64,000 nt of DNA from Aphelocoma coerulescens (lineage: Eukaryota > Chordata > Aves > Passeriformes > Corvidae). Location of the stretch: positions 1,349,001 through 1,413,000 of the forward strand of contig NW_027183960.1 of NCBI RefSeq assembly GCF_041296385.1, written 5' to 3'. The position numbers and the translations under genes are program-made. Shown here piece by piece: positions 50,649 to 62,248 of this stretch; the first letter of the stretch is position 1, and each line of letters opens with the position of its first letter. The notes beneath the pieces were generated by a model. That model did not search any database. It was not told the origin of the DNA and worked only from the letters and a program-made list of their open reading frames with translations.

Positions 50649-51443
50649 CTGTGGACAAAGAAAACAAAGACAACTTGTAAGATTAAAACCTGGAGCTTCT
50701 AGTTAGAAGAGAAAGGACTATTCAATCAAGGCAGGGCCAAGGGAGGAAACTTTCTAAAATGGAACAAGCAGCAGAAGCACAGTACTTTTGCAGAAGAAAT
50801 TCCCCTCCCAGCACTTGGCTTAAGGAAAAAGCATGATGTTTCTATGAGAGACTTGAGTTCATGTCTACTATTGGATAGCAGACATCTGAACATTTAGACT
50901 ACTGGCTTTCCAGGCTCACGCAATTCAAACCGGAATGTCAAACTATTTCAAAAGCTAGAGATGCTTCGAAGAAATGTTTCTGTACTCACCACAACTGGGG
51001 ACCATGCATCATTCTTACCTTGCACCTGTCCAAAGGCCTTCCTCCGTCTCCAGTCCTGCCGCTCTCACGGAGGCACTGGGAGCCTTGGACACTCTTGCCA
51101 CAAGTAGCCCAAGCATGGACATCTTCCTCATCCTGCTCCTCCACTGCTGACGTCAGGGAATTCCCTGGAGCTCCAAACATCTGCCTTTCCAGCTGGAGGA
51201 TCATGTCTGGCAGCTCTCTGAGCCTCTTCACCTTTGGCAGCGCCACAGCATCCTAGGAGTCATATACTGGCAACTGGCACCTCCAGGACACTTGCTGCTC
51301 CTAGGATGCTTTTCTCTGGGAAAATCTTCTTGCACACGACCTTGCTGCCGATTTTACTTCTAGGCCTTTCGTGGCCATCTGCATCCTCAGCCACAAGCAG
51401 CTTCTGATGATCAACAGGGCTCTGGGAGAGCAGGGACTCCTGT
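50649..51443 (-). repeat. Unit 51: S unit where the 30-kb copies part
   Basis: Exon-like part 51019-51443. Alpha subtype with the ordinary S junction. Up to 51049 it follows unit 22; from 51050 it does not. The acceptor-side spacer has the ctagatag branch-point form near 51494. Confidence 0.92.
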
Positions 51444-52643
51444 CTGTGGACAAAGAAAACAAAGACAACTTGTAAGAAGAAAACCTGGAGCTTCTAGATA
51501 GAAGAAAAAGGACTATTCAATCAAGGCAGGGCCAAAGGAGGAAACTTTCTAAAATGGAACAAGCAGCAGAAGCACAGTAGTTTTGCAGAAGAAATTCCCC
51601 TCCCAGCACTTGGCTTAAGGAAAAAGCCTGATGTTTCTATGAGAGACATGAGTTCATGTCTACTATTGGGTACCAGACATCTGAACATTTAGACTATTGG
51701 CTTTCCAGGCTCACGCTATTCAAACCGGAAAGTGAAACTACTCTAACAGTAGGGATGATTGCAAGAAATGTTTCTGTTTACACCACGACTGCCGACCATG
51801 CATCATTCTTACCTTGCACCTGTCCAAAGGCCTTCCTCCGTCTGCGCTCTGGCAACTCTCACCCAAGCTCGGGCAGGGATGGAGGCTCTTGCCACAAGTA
51901 GCCCAAGCCTGGAGATATTCCTCATCCTGATCTTCCACTGCTGACATCTAGGAATTCCCTGGAGCTGCAAACACTTGCATTTGCTGCTCGAGGATCTTCT
52001 CTAGCATCATGCCAAACGCCTTCTCCTATGGCAGTGCTGCAGCATCCTGCAAGTCACGGACTGGAACTGGCACCTCCAGCAAAGTTGCTCCTGGGAAACA
52101 TCCCTCAGCCATTCCCTTACTGCAATGAGCTGGACTCCTACTCCTCTGCAATGCTCTTCCTGGACAGGTGCATCCTCAGCAATGAGACGGTTCTGCTGAG
52201 AGCCGCGGCTCTGAGGGAGCAGCCAGTCCTGCCCAAAGGCCTTCCTCCGCCTCCAGTCCCGCAGCTCCCACGGAGGCACTGGGAGCCTTGGACACTCTTG
52301 CCACAAGTAGCCCAAGCATGGACATCTTCCTCATCCTGCTCCTCCACTGCTGACGGCAGGGAATTCCCTGGAGCTGCAAACACCTGCCTTTGCTGCTCGA
52401 GGATCGTGTCTGGCAGCTCTCTGAGCCTCTTCACCTTTGGCTGCGCCACAGCATCCTTGGAGTCATATACTGGCAACTGGCACCTCCAGTACACTTGCTG
52501 CTCCTAGGATGCTTTTCTCTGGGAAAATCTTGCACACGACCTTGCTCCAGATTTTACTTCTAGGCCTTTTGTGGCCATCTGCATCCGCAGCCACAAGCAG
52601 CTTCTGATGATCAACAGGGCTCTGGGAGAGCAGGGACTCCTGT
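51444..52643 (-). repeat. Unit 52: L1 unit with catggac patch
   Basis: Exon-like part 51813-52643. Like units 9 and 13, with acagtaggg in the spacer and ctaaaatgg rather than TATAAAA. Confidence 0.92.
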
Positions 52644-53438
52644 CTGTGGACAAAGAAAACAAAGACAACTTGTAAGATTAAAACCTGGAGCTTCTAGTTA
52701 GAAGAGAAAGGACTATTCAATCAAGGCAGGGCCAAGGGAGGAAACTTTCTAAAATGAAACAAGCAGCAGAAGCACAGTAGATTTGCAGAAGAAATTCCCC
52801 TCCCAGCACTTGGCTTAAGGAAAAAGCCTGATGTTTCTATGAGAGACTTGAGTTCATGTCTACTATTGGGTACCAGACATCTGAACATTTAGACTACTGG
52901 CTTTCCAGGCTCACGCAATTCAAACCGGAATGTCAAACTATTTCAAAAGCTAGAGATGCTTCGAAGAAATGTTTCTGTACTCACCACAACTGGGGACCAT
53001 GCATCATTCTTACCTTGCACCTGTCCAAAGGCCTTCCTCCGTCTCCAGTCCTGCCGCTCTCACGGAGGCACTGGGAGCCTTGGACACTCTTGCCACAAGT
53101 AGCCCAAGCATGGACATCTTCCTCATCCTGCTCCGCCACTGCTGACATCAGGGAATTCCCTGGAGCTCCAAACATCTGCCTTTCCAGCTAGAGGATCATG
53201 TCTGGCAGCTCTCTGAGCCTCTTCACCTTTGGCAGCGCCACAGCATCCTAGGAGTCATATACTGGCAACTGGCACCTCCAGGACACTTGCTGCTCCTAGG
53301 ATGCTTTTCTCTGGGAAAATCTTCTTGCATACGACCTTGCTGCCGATTTTACTTCTAGGCCTTTCGTGGCCATCTGCATCCTCAGCCACAAGCAGGTTCT
53401 GATGATCAACAGGGCTCTGGGAGAGCAGGGACTCCTGT
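52644..53438 (-). repeat. Unit 53: S unit, gamma subtype
   Basis: Exon-like part 53014-53438. Third copy of units 16 and 45. The spacer starts differently: private aaaatgaaacaagc near 52751 and gtagatttgc near 52778 before it joins the shared segment. Confidence 0.92.
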
Positions 53439-54641
53439 CTGTGGACAAAGAAAACAAAGACAACTTGTAAGAAGAAAACCTGGAGCTTCTAGTTAGAAGA
53501 CAAAGGACTATTCAATCAAGGCAGGGCCAAAGCAGGAAACTTTCTAAAATGGAACAAGCAGCAGAAGCAGAGCAGTTTTGCAGAAGAAATTCCCCTCCCA
53601 GCACTTGGCTTAAGGAAAAAGCCTGATGTTTCTATGAGAGACTTGAGTTCATGTCTACTATTGGGTACCAGACATCTGAACATTTAGACTATTGGCTTTC
53701 CAGGCTCACGCTATTCAAACCGGAAAGTGAAACTACTCTAACAGTAGGGATGATTGCAAGAAATGTTTCTGTTTACACCACGACTGCCGACCATGCATCA
53801 TTCTTACCTTGCACCTGTCCAAAGGCCTTCCTCCGTCTGCGCTCTGGCAACTCTCACCCAAGCTCGGGCAGGGATGGAGGCTCTTGCCACAAGTAGCCCA
53901 AGCCTGGAGATATTCCTCATCCTGATCTTCCACTGCTGACATCTAGGAATTCCCTGGAGCTGCAAACACCTGCCTTTGCGGCTCGAGGACCTTCTCTAGC
54001 ACCATGCCAAACCCCTTCTCCTATGGCAGTGCTGCAGCATCCTGCGAGCCATGGACTGGAACTGGCACCTTCAGCATAGTTGCTCCTGGGAAACATCCTT
54101 CAGCCATTCCCTTACTGCAATGAGCTGGACTCCTACTCCTTTGCAAGGCTCTTCCTGGACAGGTGCATCCTCAGCAATGAGACGGTTCTGCTGAGAGCCA
54201 TGGCTCTGAGGGAGCAGCCAGTCCTGTCAAAAGGCCTTCCTCTGACTCCACTCCTGCAGCTCCCACGGAGGCATTGGGAGCCTTGGACACTCTTGCCACA
54301 AGTAGCCCAAGCGTCGAGATCTTCCTCATCCTGCTCCTCCACTGCTGACATCAGGGAATTCCCTGGTGCTCCCAACATCTGCCTTTCCTGCTCGAGGATC
54401 GTGTCTGGCAGCTCTCTGAGCCTCTTCGCCTTTGGCAGCGCCACAGCATCCTGAGAGTCATATACTGGAAACTGGCAGCTACAGGACACTTGCTGCTCCT
54501 AGGATGCTTTTCTCTGGGAAAATCTTCTTGGACACGACATTGCTCCAGTTTTTACTTCTAGGCCTTTCGTGGCCATCTGCATCCGCAGCCACAAGCAGCT
54601 TCTGATGATCGACATGGCTCTGGGAGAGCAGGGACTCCTGT
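53439..54641 (-). repeat. Unit 54: hybrid L4/L3 unit
   Basis: Exon-like part 53808-54641. Module a matches units 17 and 46 (tttgcggctcg near 53975), while module b is L3 (ctgactcc near 54242, ggaaactggcagctacagg near 54465). Private gcattggga near 54271. The gagctgg to ggtgctc state near 54366 is otherwise seen in S beta and some L2 units. Confidence 0.92.
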
Positions 54642-55844
54642 CTGTGGACAAAGAAAACAAAGACAACTTGTAAGAAGAAAACCTGGAGCTTCTAGATAGA
54701 AGAGAAAGGACTATTCAATCAAGGCAGGGCCAAGGGAGGAAACTTTCTAAAATGGAACAAGCAGCAGAAGCACAGCAGTATTGCAGAAGAAATTCCCTTC
54801 CCAGCACTTGGCTTAAGGAAAAAACCTCATGTTTCTATGAGAGACTTGAGTTCATGTCTACTACTGGGAACCAGACATCTGAACATTTAGACTATTGGCT
54901 TTCCAGGCTCACGCTATTCAAACCGGAAAGTGAAACTACTCTAACAGTAAGGATGATTGCAAGAAATGTTTCTGTTTACACCACGACTGCCGACCATGCA
55001 TCATTCTTACCTTGCACCTGTCCAAAGGCCTTCCTCCATCTGCGCTCCGGCAACTCTCACCCAGGCAAGGGCAGGGATGGAGGCTCTTGCCACAAGTAGC
55101 CCAAGCGTGGACATCTTCCTCATCCTGCTACTCCACTGCTGACGTCAGGGTATTCCCTGGAGCTGCAAACACCTGCCTTTGCTGCTCGAGGATCTTCTCT
55201 AGCACCATGCAAAACCCCTTCTCCTAAGGCAGAGCTGCAGCATCCTGCGAGCCACGGACTGGAACTGGCACCTCCAGCAAAGTTGCTCCTGGGAAACATC
55301 CCTCAGCCATTCCCTTACTGCAATGAGCTGGACTCCTACTCCTCTGCAATGCTCTTCCTGGACAGGTGCATCCTCAGCAATGAGACAGTTCTGCTGAGAG
55401 CCACAGCTCTGAGGAAGCAGCCAGTCCTGCCCAATGGTTGCCCTCTGTCACCAGTCCTGCAGCTCCCACGGAGGCACTGGGAGCCTTGGACACTCTTGCC
55501 ACAAGTAGCCCAAGCGTGGACATCTTCCTCATCCTGCTCCTCCACTGCTGACGTCAGGGAATTCCCTGGTGCTCCCAACATCTGCCTTTCCTGCTGGAGG
55601 ATCGTGTCTGGCAGATCTCTGAGCCTCTTTGCCTTTGGCAGCGCCACAGCATCCTAGGAGTCATATACTGGCAACTGGCACCTCCAGGACACTTGCTGCT
55701 CCTAGGATGCTTTCCTCTAGGAAAAACTTCTTGCACACGTCCTTGCTCCAGTTTTTACTCCTAGGCCTTTCGTGGCCATCTGCATTCTCAGCCACAAGAA
55801 GCTTCTGATGATCGACATGGCTCTGGGAGAGCAGGGACCCCTGT
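54642..55844 (-). repeat. Unit 55: L2 unit
   Basis: Exon-like part 55011-55844. Private cctaaggcagagc near 55224, tttcctctaggaaaaac near 55710 (shared with unit 26), agaagcttctg near 55797. Confidence 0.92.
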
Positions 55845-56639
55845 CTGTGGACAAAGAAAACAAAGACAACTTGTAAGATTAAAACCTGGAGCTTCTAGTT
55901 AGAAGAGAAAGGACAATTCAATCAAGGCAGGGCCAAGGGAGGAAACTTTCTAAAATGGAACAAGCAGCAGAAGCACAGTAGTTTTGCAGAAGAAATTCCC
56001 CTCCCCGCACTTGGCTTAAGGAAAAAGCATGATGTTTCTATGAGAGACTTGAGTTCATGTCTACTATTGGATAGCAGACATCTGAACATTTAGACTACTG
56101 GCTTTCCAGGCTCACGCAATTCAAACCGGAATGTCAAACTATTTCAAAAGCTAGAGATGCTTCGAAGAAATGTTTCTGTATTCACCACAACTGGGGACCA
56201 TGCATCATTCTTACCTTGCACCTGTCCAAAGGCCTTCCTCCGTCTCCAGTCCTGCCGCTCTCACGGAGGCACTGGGAGCCTTGGACACTCTTGCCACAAG
56301 TAGCCCAAGCGTGGACATCTTCCTCATCCTGCTCCTCCACTGCTGACGTCAGGGAATTCCCTGGAGCTCCAAACATCTGCCTTTCCAGCTGGAGGATCAT
56401 GTCTGGCAGCTCTCTGAGCCTCTTCACCTCTGGTAGCGCCACAGCATCCTAGGAGTCATATACTGGCAACTGGCACCTCCAGGACACTTGCTGCTCCTAG
56501 GATGCTTTTCTCTGGGAAAATCTTCTTGCACACGACATTGCTGCCGATTTTACTTCTAGGCCTTTCGTGGCCATCTGCATCCTCAGCCACAAGCAGCTTC
56601 TGATGATCAACAGGGCTCTGGGAGAGCAGGGACTCCTGT
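55845..56639 (-). repeat. Unit 56: S unit, delta subtype
   Basis: Exon-like part 56215-56639. acctctggtagcgcc near 56425 and cccgcacttgg near 56005 in the spacer, both shared with unit 60. Confidence 0.92.
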
Positions 56640-57843
56640 CTGTGGACAAAGAAAACAAAGACAACTTGTAAGAAGAAAACCTGGAGCTTCTAGTTAGAAG
56701 AGAAAGGACTATTCAATCAAGGCAGGGCCAAAGCAGGAAACTTTCTAAAATGGAACAAGCAGCAGAAGCAGAGCAGTTTTGCAGAAGAAATTCCCCTCCC
56801 AGCACTTGGCTTAAGGAAAAAGCCTGATGTTTCTATGAGAGACTTGAGTTCATGTCTACTATTGGGTTCCAGACATCTGAACATTTAGACTATTGGCTTT
56901 CCAGGCTCACACTATTCAAACCGGAAAGTGAAACTACTCTAAAAGCTAGAGGCGATTGCAAGAAATGTTTCTGCTCACACCACGACTGCCGACCATGCAT
57001 CATTCTTACCTTGCACCTGTCCAAAGGCCTTCCTCCGTCTGCGCTCTGGCAACTCTCACCCAAGCTCGGGCAGGGATGGAGGCTCTTGCCACAAGTAGCC
57101 CAAGCCTGGAGATATTCCTCATCCTGATCTTCCACTGCTGACATCTAGGAATTCCCTGGAGCTGCAAACACTTGCCTTTGCTGCTCGAGGATCTTCTCTA
57201 GCACCATGCCAAATGCCTTCTCCTATGGCAGTGCTGCAGCATCCTGCGAGCCATGGACTGGAACTGGCACCTTCAGCATAGTTGCTCCTGGGAAACATCC
57301 TTCAGCCATTCCCTTACTGCAATGAGCTGGACTCCTACACCTTTGCAAGGCTCTTCCTGGATAGGTGCATCCTCAGCAATGAGACGGTTCTGCTGAGAGC
57401 CACGGCTCTGAGGGAGCAGCCAGTCCTGCCCAAAGGCCTTCCTCCGTCACCAGTCCTGCAGCTCCCACGGAAGCACTGGGAGCCTTGGACACTCTTGCCA
57501 CAAGTAGCCCAAGCGTCGAGATCTTCCTCATCCTGCTCCTCCACTGCTGACATCAGGGAATTCCCTGGAGCTCCCAACATCTGCCTTTCCTGCTCGAGGA
57601 TCGTGTCTGGCAGCTCTCTGAGCCTCTTACACTTTGGAAGCGCAACAGCATCCTAGGAGTCATATACTGGCAACTGGCACCTCCAGGACACTTGCTGCTC
57701 CTAGGATGCTTTTCTCTGGGAAAATCTTCTTGCACACAACCTTGCTGCAGATTTTACTTCTAGGCCTTTTGTGGCCATCTGCATCCGCAGCCACAAGCAG
57801 CTTCTGATGATCGACATGGCTCTGGGAGAGCAGGGACTCCTGT
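56640..57843 (-). repeat. Unit 57: L4 unit (1204 bp)
   Basis: Exon-like part 57010-57843. Spacer with gggttccag near 56864 and aaaagctagagg near 56941. cctacacctttgc near 57333. Private cggaagcac (a at 57472). Confidence 0.92.
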
Positions 57844-59046
57844 CTGTGGACAAAGAAAACAAAGACAACTTGTAAGAAGAAAACCTGGAGCTTCTAGTTA
57901 GAAGAGAAAGGACTATTCAATCAAGGCAGAGCCAAGGGAGGAAACTTTCTAAAATGGAACAAGCAGCAGAAGCACAGCAGTATTGCAGAAGAAATTCCCC
58001 TCCCAGCACTTGGCTTAAGGAAAACGCCTGATGTTTCTATGAGAGACTTGAGTTCATGTCTACTATTGGGTACCAGACATCTGAATATTTGGACTATTGG
58101 CTTTCCAGGCTCACGCTATTCAAACCGGAAAGTGAAACTACTCTAACAGTAGGGATGATTGCAAGAAATGTTTCTGCTCGCACCACGACTGCCGACCATG
58201 CATCATTCTTACCTTGCACCTGTCCAAAGGCCTTCCTCCGTCTGCGCTCCGGCAACTCTCACCGAGGCAAGGGCAAGGATGGAGGCCCTTGCCACAAGTA
58301 GCCCAAGCATGGACATCTTCCTCATCCTGCTACTCCACTGCTGACGTCAGGGTATTCCCTGGAGCTGCAAACACCTGCCTTTGCTGCTCGAGGACCTTCT
58401 CTAGCACCATGCCAAACCCCTTCTCCTATGGCAGTGCTGCAGCATCCTGCGAGCCATGGACTGGAACTGGCACCTTCAGCATAGTTGCTCCTGGGAAACA
58501 TCATTCAGCCATTCCCTTACTGCAATGAGCTGGACTCCTACTCCTCTGCAAGGCTCTTCCTGGACAGGTGCATCCTCAGCAATGAGACGGTTCTGCTGAG
58601 AGCCATGGCTCTGAGGGAGCAGCCAGTCCTGTCAAAAGGCCTTCCTCTGACTCCACTCCTGCAGCTCCCACGGAGGCACTGGGAGCCTTGGACACTCTTG
58701 CCACAAGTAGCCCAAGCGTGGACATCTTCCTCATCCTGCTCCTCCACTGCTGACGTCAGGGAATTCCCTGGAGCTCCTAAAATCTGCCTTTCCTGCTCGA
58801 GGATCGTGTCTGGCAGCTCTCTGAGCCTCTTCGCCTTTGGCAGCGCCACAGCATCCTGAGAGTCATATACTGGAAACTGGCAGCTACAGGACACTTGCTG
58901 CTCCTAGGATGCTTTTCTCTGGGAAAATCTTTTTGGACACGACATTGCTCCAGTTTTTACTTCTAGGCCTTTCGTGGCCATCTGCATCCGCAGCCACAAG
59001 CAGCTTCTGATGATCGACATGGCTCTGGGAAAACAGGGACTCCTGT
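57844..59046 (-). repeat. Unit 58: L3 unit
   Basis: Exon-like part 58213-59046. Private caccgaggc near 58260 and gaatatttgg near 58083. ctttttggacacg near 58929. Confidence 0.92.
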
Positions 59047-60249
59047 CTGTGGACAAAGAAAACAAAGACAACTTGTAAGAAGAAAACCTGGAGCTTCTAG
59101 ATAGAAGACAAAGGACTATTCAATCAAGGCAGGGCCAAGGGAGGAAACTTTCTAAAATGGAACAAGCAGCAGAAGCACAGTACTTTTGCAGAAGAAATTC
59201 CCTTCCCAGCACTTGGCTTAAGGAAAAAACCTCATGTTTCTATGAGAGACTTGAGTTCATGTCTACTACTGGGTACCAGACATCTGAACATTTAGACTAT
59301 TGGCTTTCCAGGCTCACGCTATTCAAACCGGAAAGTGAAACTACTCTAACAGTAAGGATGATTGCAAGAAATGTTTCTGTTTACACCACGACTGCCGACC
59401 ATGCATCATTCTTACCTTCCACCTGTCCAAAAGCCTTCCTCCATCTGCGCTCCGGCAACTCTCACCCAGGCAAGGGCAGGGATGGAGGCTCTTGCCACAA
59501 GTAGCCCAAGCGTAGACATCTTCCTCATCCTGCTACTCCACTGCTGACGTCAGGGTATTCCCTGGAGCTGCAAACACCTGCCTTTGCTGCTCGAGGATCT
59601 TCTCTAGCATCATGCAAAACCCCTTCTCCTATGGCAGCGCTGCAGCATCCTGCGAGCCACGGACTGGAACTGGCACCTCCAGCAAAGTTGCTCCTGGGAA
59701 ACATCCCTCAGCCATTCCCTTACTGCAATGAGCTGGACTCCTACTCCTCTGCAATGCTCTTCCTGGACAGGTGCATCCTCAGCAATGAGACGGTTCTGCT
59801 GAGAGCCACAGCTCTGAGGGAGCAGCCAGTCCTGCCCAATGGTTGTCCTCTGTCACCAGTCCTGCAGCTCCCACGGAGGCACTGGGAGCCTTGGACACTC
59901 TTGCCACAAGTAGCCCAAGCGTGGACATCTTCCTCATCCTGCTCCTCCACTGCTGACGGCAGGGAATTCCCTGGTGCTCCAAACATCTGCCTTTCCTGCT
60001 GGAGGATCGTGTCTGGCAGATCTCTGAGCCTCTTTGCCTTTGGCAGCGCCACAGCATCCTAGGAGTCATATACTGGCAACTGGCACCTCCAGGACACTTG
60101 CTGCTCCTAGGATGCTTTTCTCTGGGAAAATCTTCTTGCACACGACCTTGCTGCCGATTTTACTCCTAGGCCTTTCGTGGCCATCTGCATTCTCAGCCAC
60201 AAGAAGCTTCTGATGATCGACATGGCTCTGGGAGAGCAGGGACCCCTGT
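59047..60249 (-). repeat. Unit 59: L2 unit
   Basis: Exon-like part 59416-60249. The donor-side exon end is changed to ccttccacc (near 59415) and caaaagcc near 59428. ggtgctccaaac near 59973 is a mix of S beta and S alpha states. Confidence 0.92.
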
Positions 60250-61044
60250 CTGTGGACAAAGAAAACAAAGACAACTTGTAAGATTAAAACCTGGAGCTTC
60301 TAGTTAGAAGAGAAAGGACTATTCAATCAAGGCAGGGCCAAGGGAGGAAACTTTCTAAAATGGAACAAGCAGCAGAAGCACAGTAGTTTTGCAGAAGAAA
60401 TTCCCCTCCCCGCACTTGGCTTAAGGAAAAAGCATGATGTTTCTATGAGAGACTTGAGTTCATGTCTACTATTGGATAGCAGACATCTGAACATTTAGAC
60501 TACTGGCTTTCCAGGCTCACGCAATTCAAACCGGAATGTCAAACTATTTCAAAAGCTAGAGATGCTTCGAAGAAATGTTTCTGTATTCACCACAACTGGG
60601 GACCATGCATCATTCTTACCTTGCACCTGTCCAAAGGCCTTCCTCCGTCTCCAGTCCTGCCGCTCTCACGGAGGCACTGGGAGCCTTGGACACTCTTGCC
60701 ACAAGTAGCCCAAGCGTGGACATCTTCCTCATCCTGCTCCTCCACTGCTGACGTCAGGGAATTCCCTGGAGCTCCAAACATCTGCCTTTCCAGCTGGAGG
60801 ATCATGTCTGGCAGCTCTCTGAGCCTCTTCACCTCTGGTAGCGCCACAGCATCCTAGGAGTCATATACTGGCAACTGGCACCTCCAGGACACTTGCTGCT
60901 CCTAGGATGCTTTTCTCTGGGAAAATCTTCTTGCACACGACATTGCTGCCGATTTTACTTCTAGGCCTTTCGTGGCCATCTGCATCCTCAGCCACAAGCA
61001 GCTTCTGATGATCAACAGGGCTCTGGGAGAGCAGGGACTCCTGT
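60250..61044 (-). repeat. Unit 60: S unit, delta subtype
   Basis: Exon-like part 60620-61044. Offset 4405 from unit 56, no difference noticed. Confidence 0.92.
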
Positions 61045-62248
61045 CTGTGGACAAAGAAAACAAAGACAACTTGTAAGAAGAAAACCTGGAGCTTCTAGTT
61101 AGAAGAGAAAGGACTATTCAATCAAGGCAGGGCCAAAGCAGGAAACTTTCTAAAATGGAACAAGCAGCAGAAGCAGAGCAGTTTTGCAGAAGAAATTCCC
61201 CTCCCAGCACTTGGCTTAAGGAAAAAGCCTGATGTTTCTATGAGAGACTTGAGTTCATGTCTACTATTGGGTTCCAGACATCTGAACATTTAGACTATTG
61301 GCTTTCCAGGCTCACACTATTCAAACCGGAAAGTGAAACTACTCTAAAAGCTAGAGGCGATTGCAAGAAATGTTTCTGCTCACACCACGACTGCCGACCA
61401 TGCATCATTCTTACCTTGCACCTGTCCAAAGGCCTTCCTCCGTCTGCGCTCTGGCAACTCTCACCCAAGCTCGGGCAGGGATGGAGGCTCTTGCCACAAG
61501 TAGCCCAAGCCTGGAGATATTCCTCATCCTGATCTTCCACTGCTGACATCTAGGAATTCCCTGGAGCTGCAAACACTTGCCTTTGCTGCTCGAGGATCTT
61601 CTCTAGCACCATGCCAAATGCCTTCTCCTATGGCAGTGCTGCAGCATCCTGCGAGCCATGGACTGGAACTGGCACCTTCAGCATAGTTGCTCCTGGGAAA
61701 CATCCTTCAGCCATTCCCTTACTGCAATGAGCTGGACTCCTACACCTTTGCAAGGCTCTTCCTGGATAGGTGCATCCTCAGCAATGAGACGGTTCTGCTG
61801 AGAGCCACGGCTCTGAGGGAGCAGCCAGTCCTGCCCAAAGGCCTTCCTCCGTCACCAGTCCTGCAGCTCCCACGGAGGCACTGGGAGCCTTGGACACTCT
61901 TGCCACAAGTAGCCCAAGCGTCGAGATCTTCCTCATCCTGCTCCTCCACTGCTGACATCAGGGAATTCCCTGGAGCTCCCAACATCTGCCTTTCCTGCTC
62001 GAGGATCGTGTCTGGCAGCTCTCTGAGCCTCTTACACTTTGGAAGCGCAACAGCATCCTAGGAGTCATATACTGGCAACTGGCACCTCCAGGACACTTGC
62101 TGCTCCTAGGATGCTTTTCTCTGGGAAAATCTTCTTGCACACAACCTTGCTGCAGATTTTACTTCTAGGCCTTTTGTGGCCATCTGCATCCGCAGCCACA
62201 AGCAGCTTCTGATGATCGACATGGCTCTGGGAGAGCAGGGACTCCTGT
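61045..62248 (-). repeat. Unit 61: L4 unit (1204 bp)
   Basis: Exon-like part 61415-62248. Offset 4405 from unit 57 but with the common cggaggcac. Confidence 0.92.

Larger units (their letters stand above)
29973..51049 (-). repeat. Block C: near-identical copy of block A, offset 29,972 bp
   Basis: Every anchor of block A recurs at +29,972, including rare private variants: the TATAAAA change at 3608/33580 and 11590/41562, the cagcagcc change near 2516/32488 and the actgctgacc change near 9832/39804. I noticed only three base differences (15002/44974, 15571/45543, 15573/45545). I compared by eye, so others may exist. Identity starts at the window edge and ends at 21077/51049. Confidence 0.93.
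51050..54140 (-). repeat. Block D: extra S-L units beyond the duplicated block
   Basis: Continues S-L alternation (anchors 51442, 52642, 53437). From about 52790 to 54140 the sequence follows 44802-46152 at a constant offset of 7988 bp, making it a third copy of a segment also present at about 14830-16180. It ends inside a hybrid L unit that changes from L4-like to L3-like. Confidence 0.85.
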
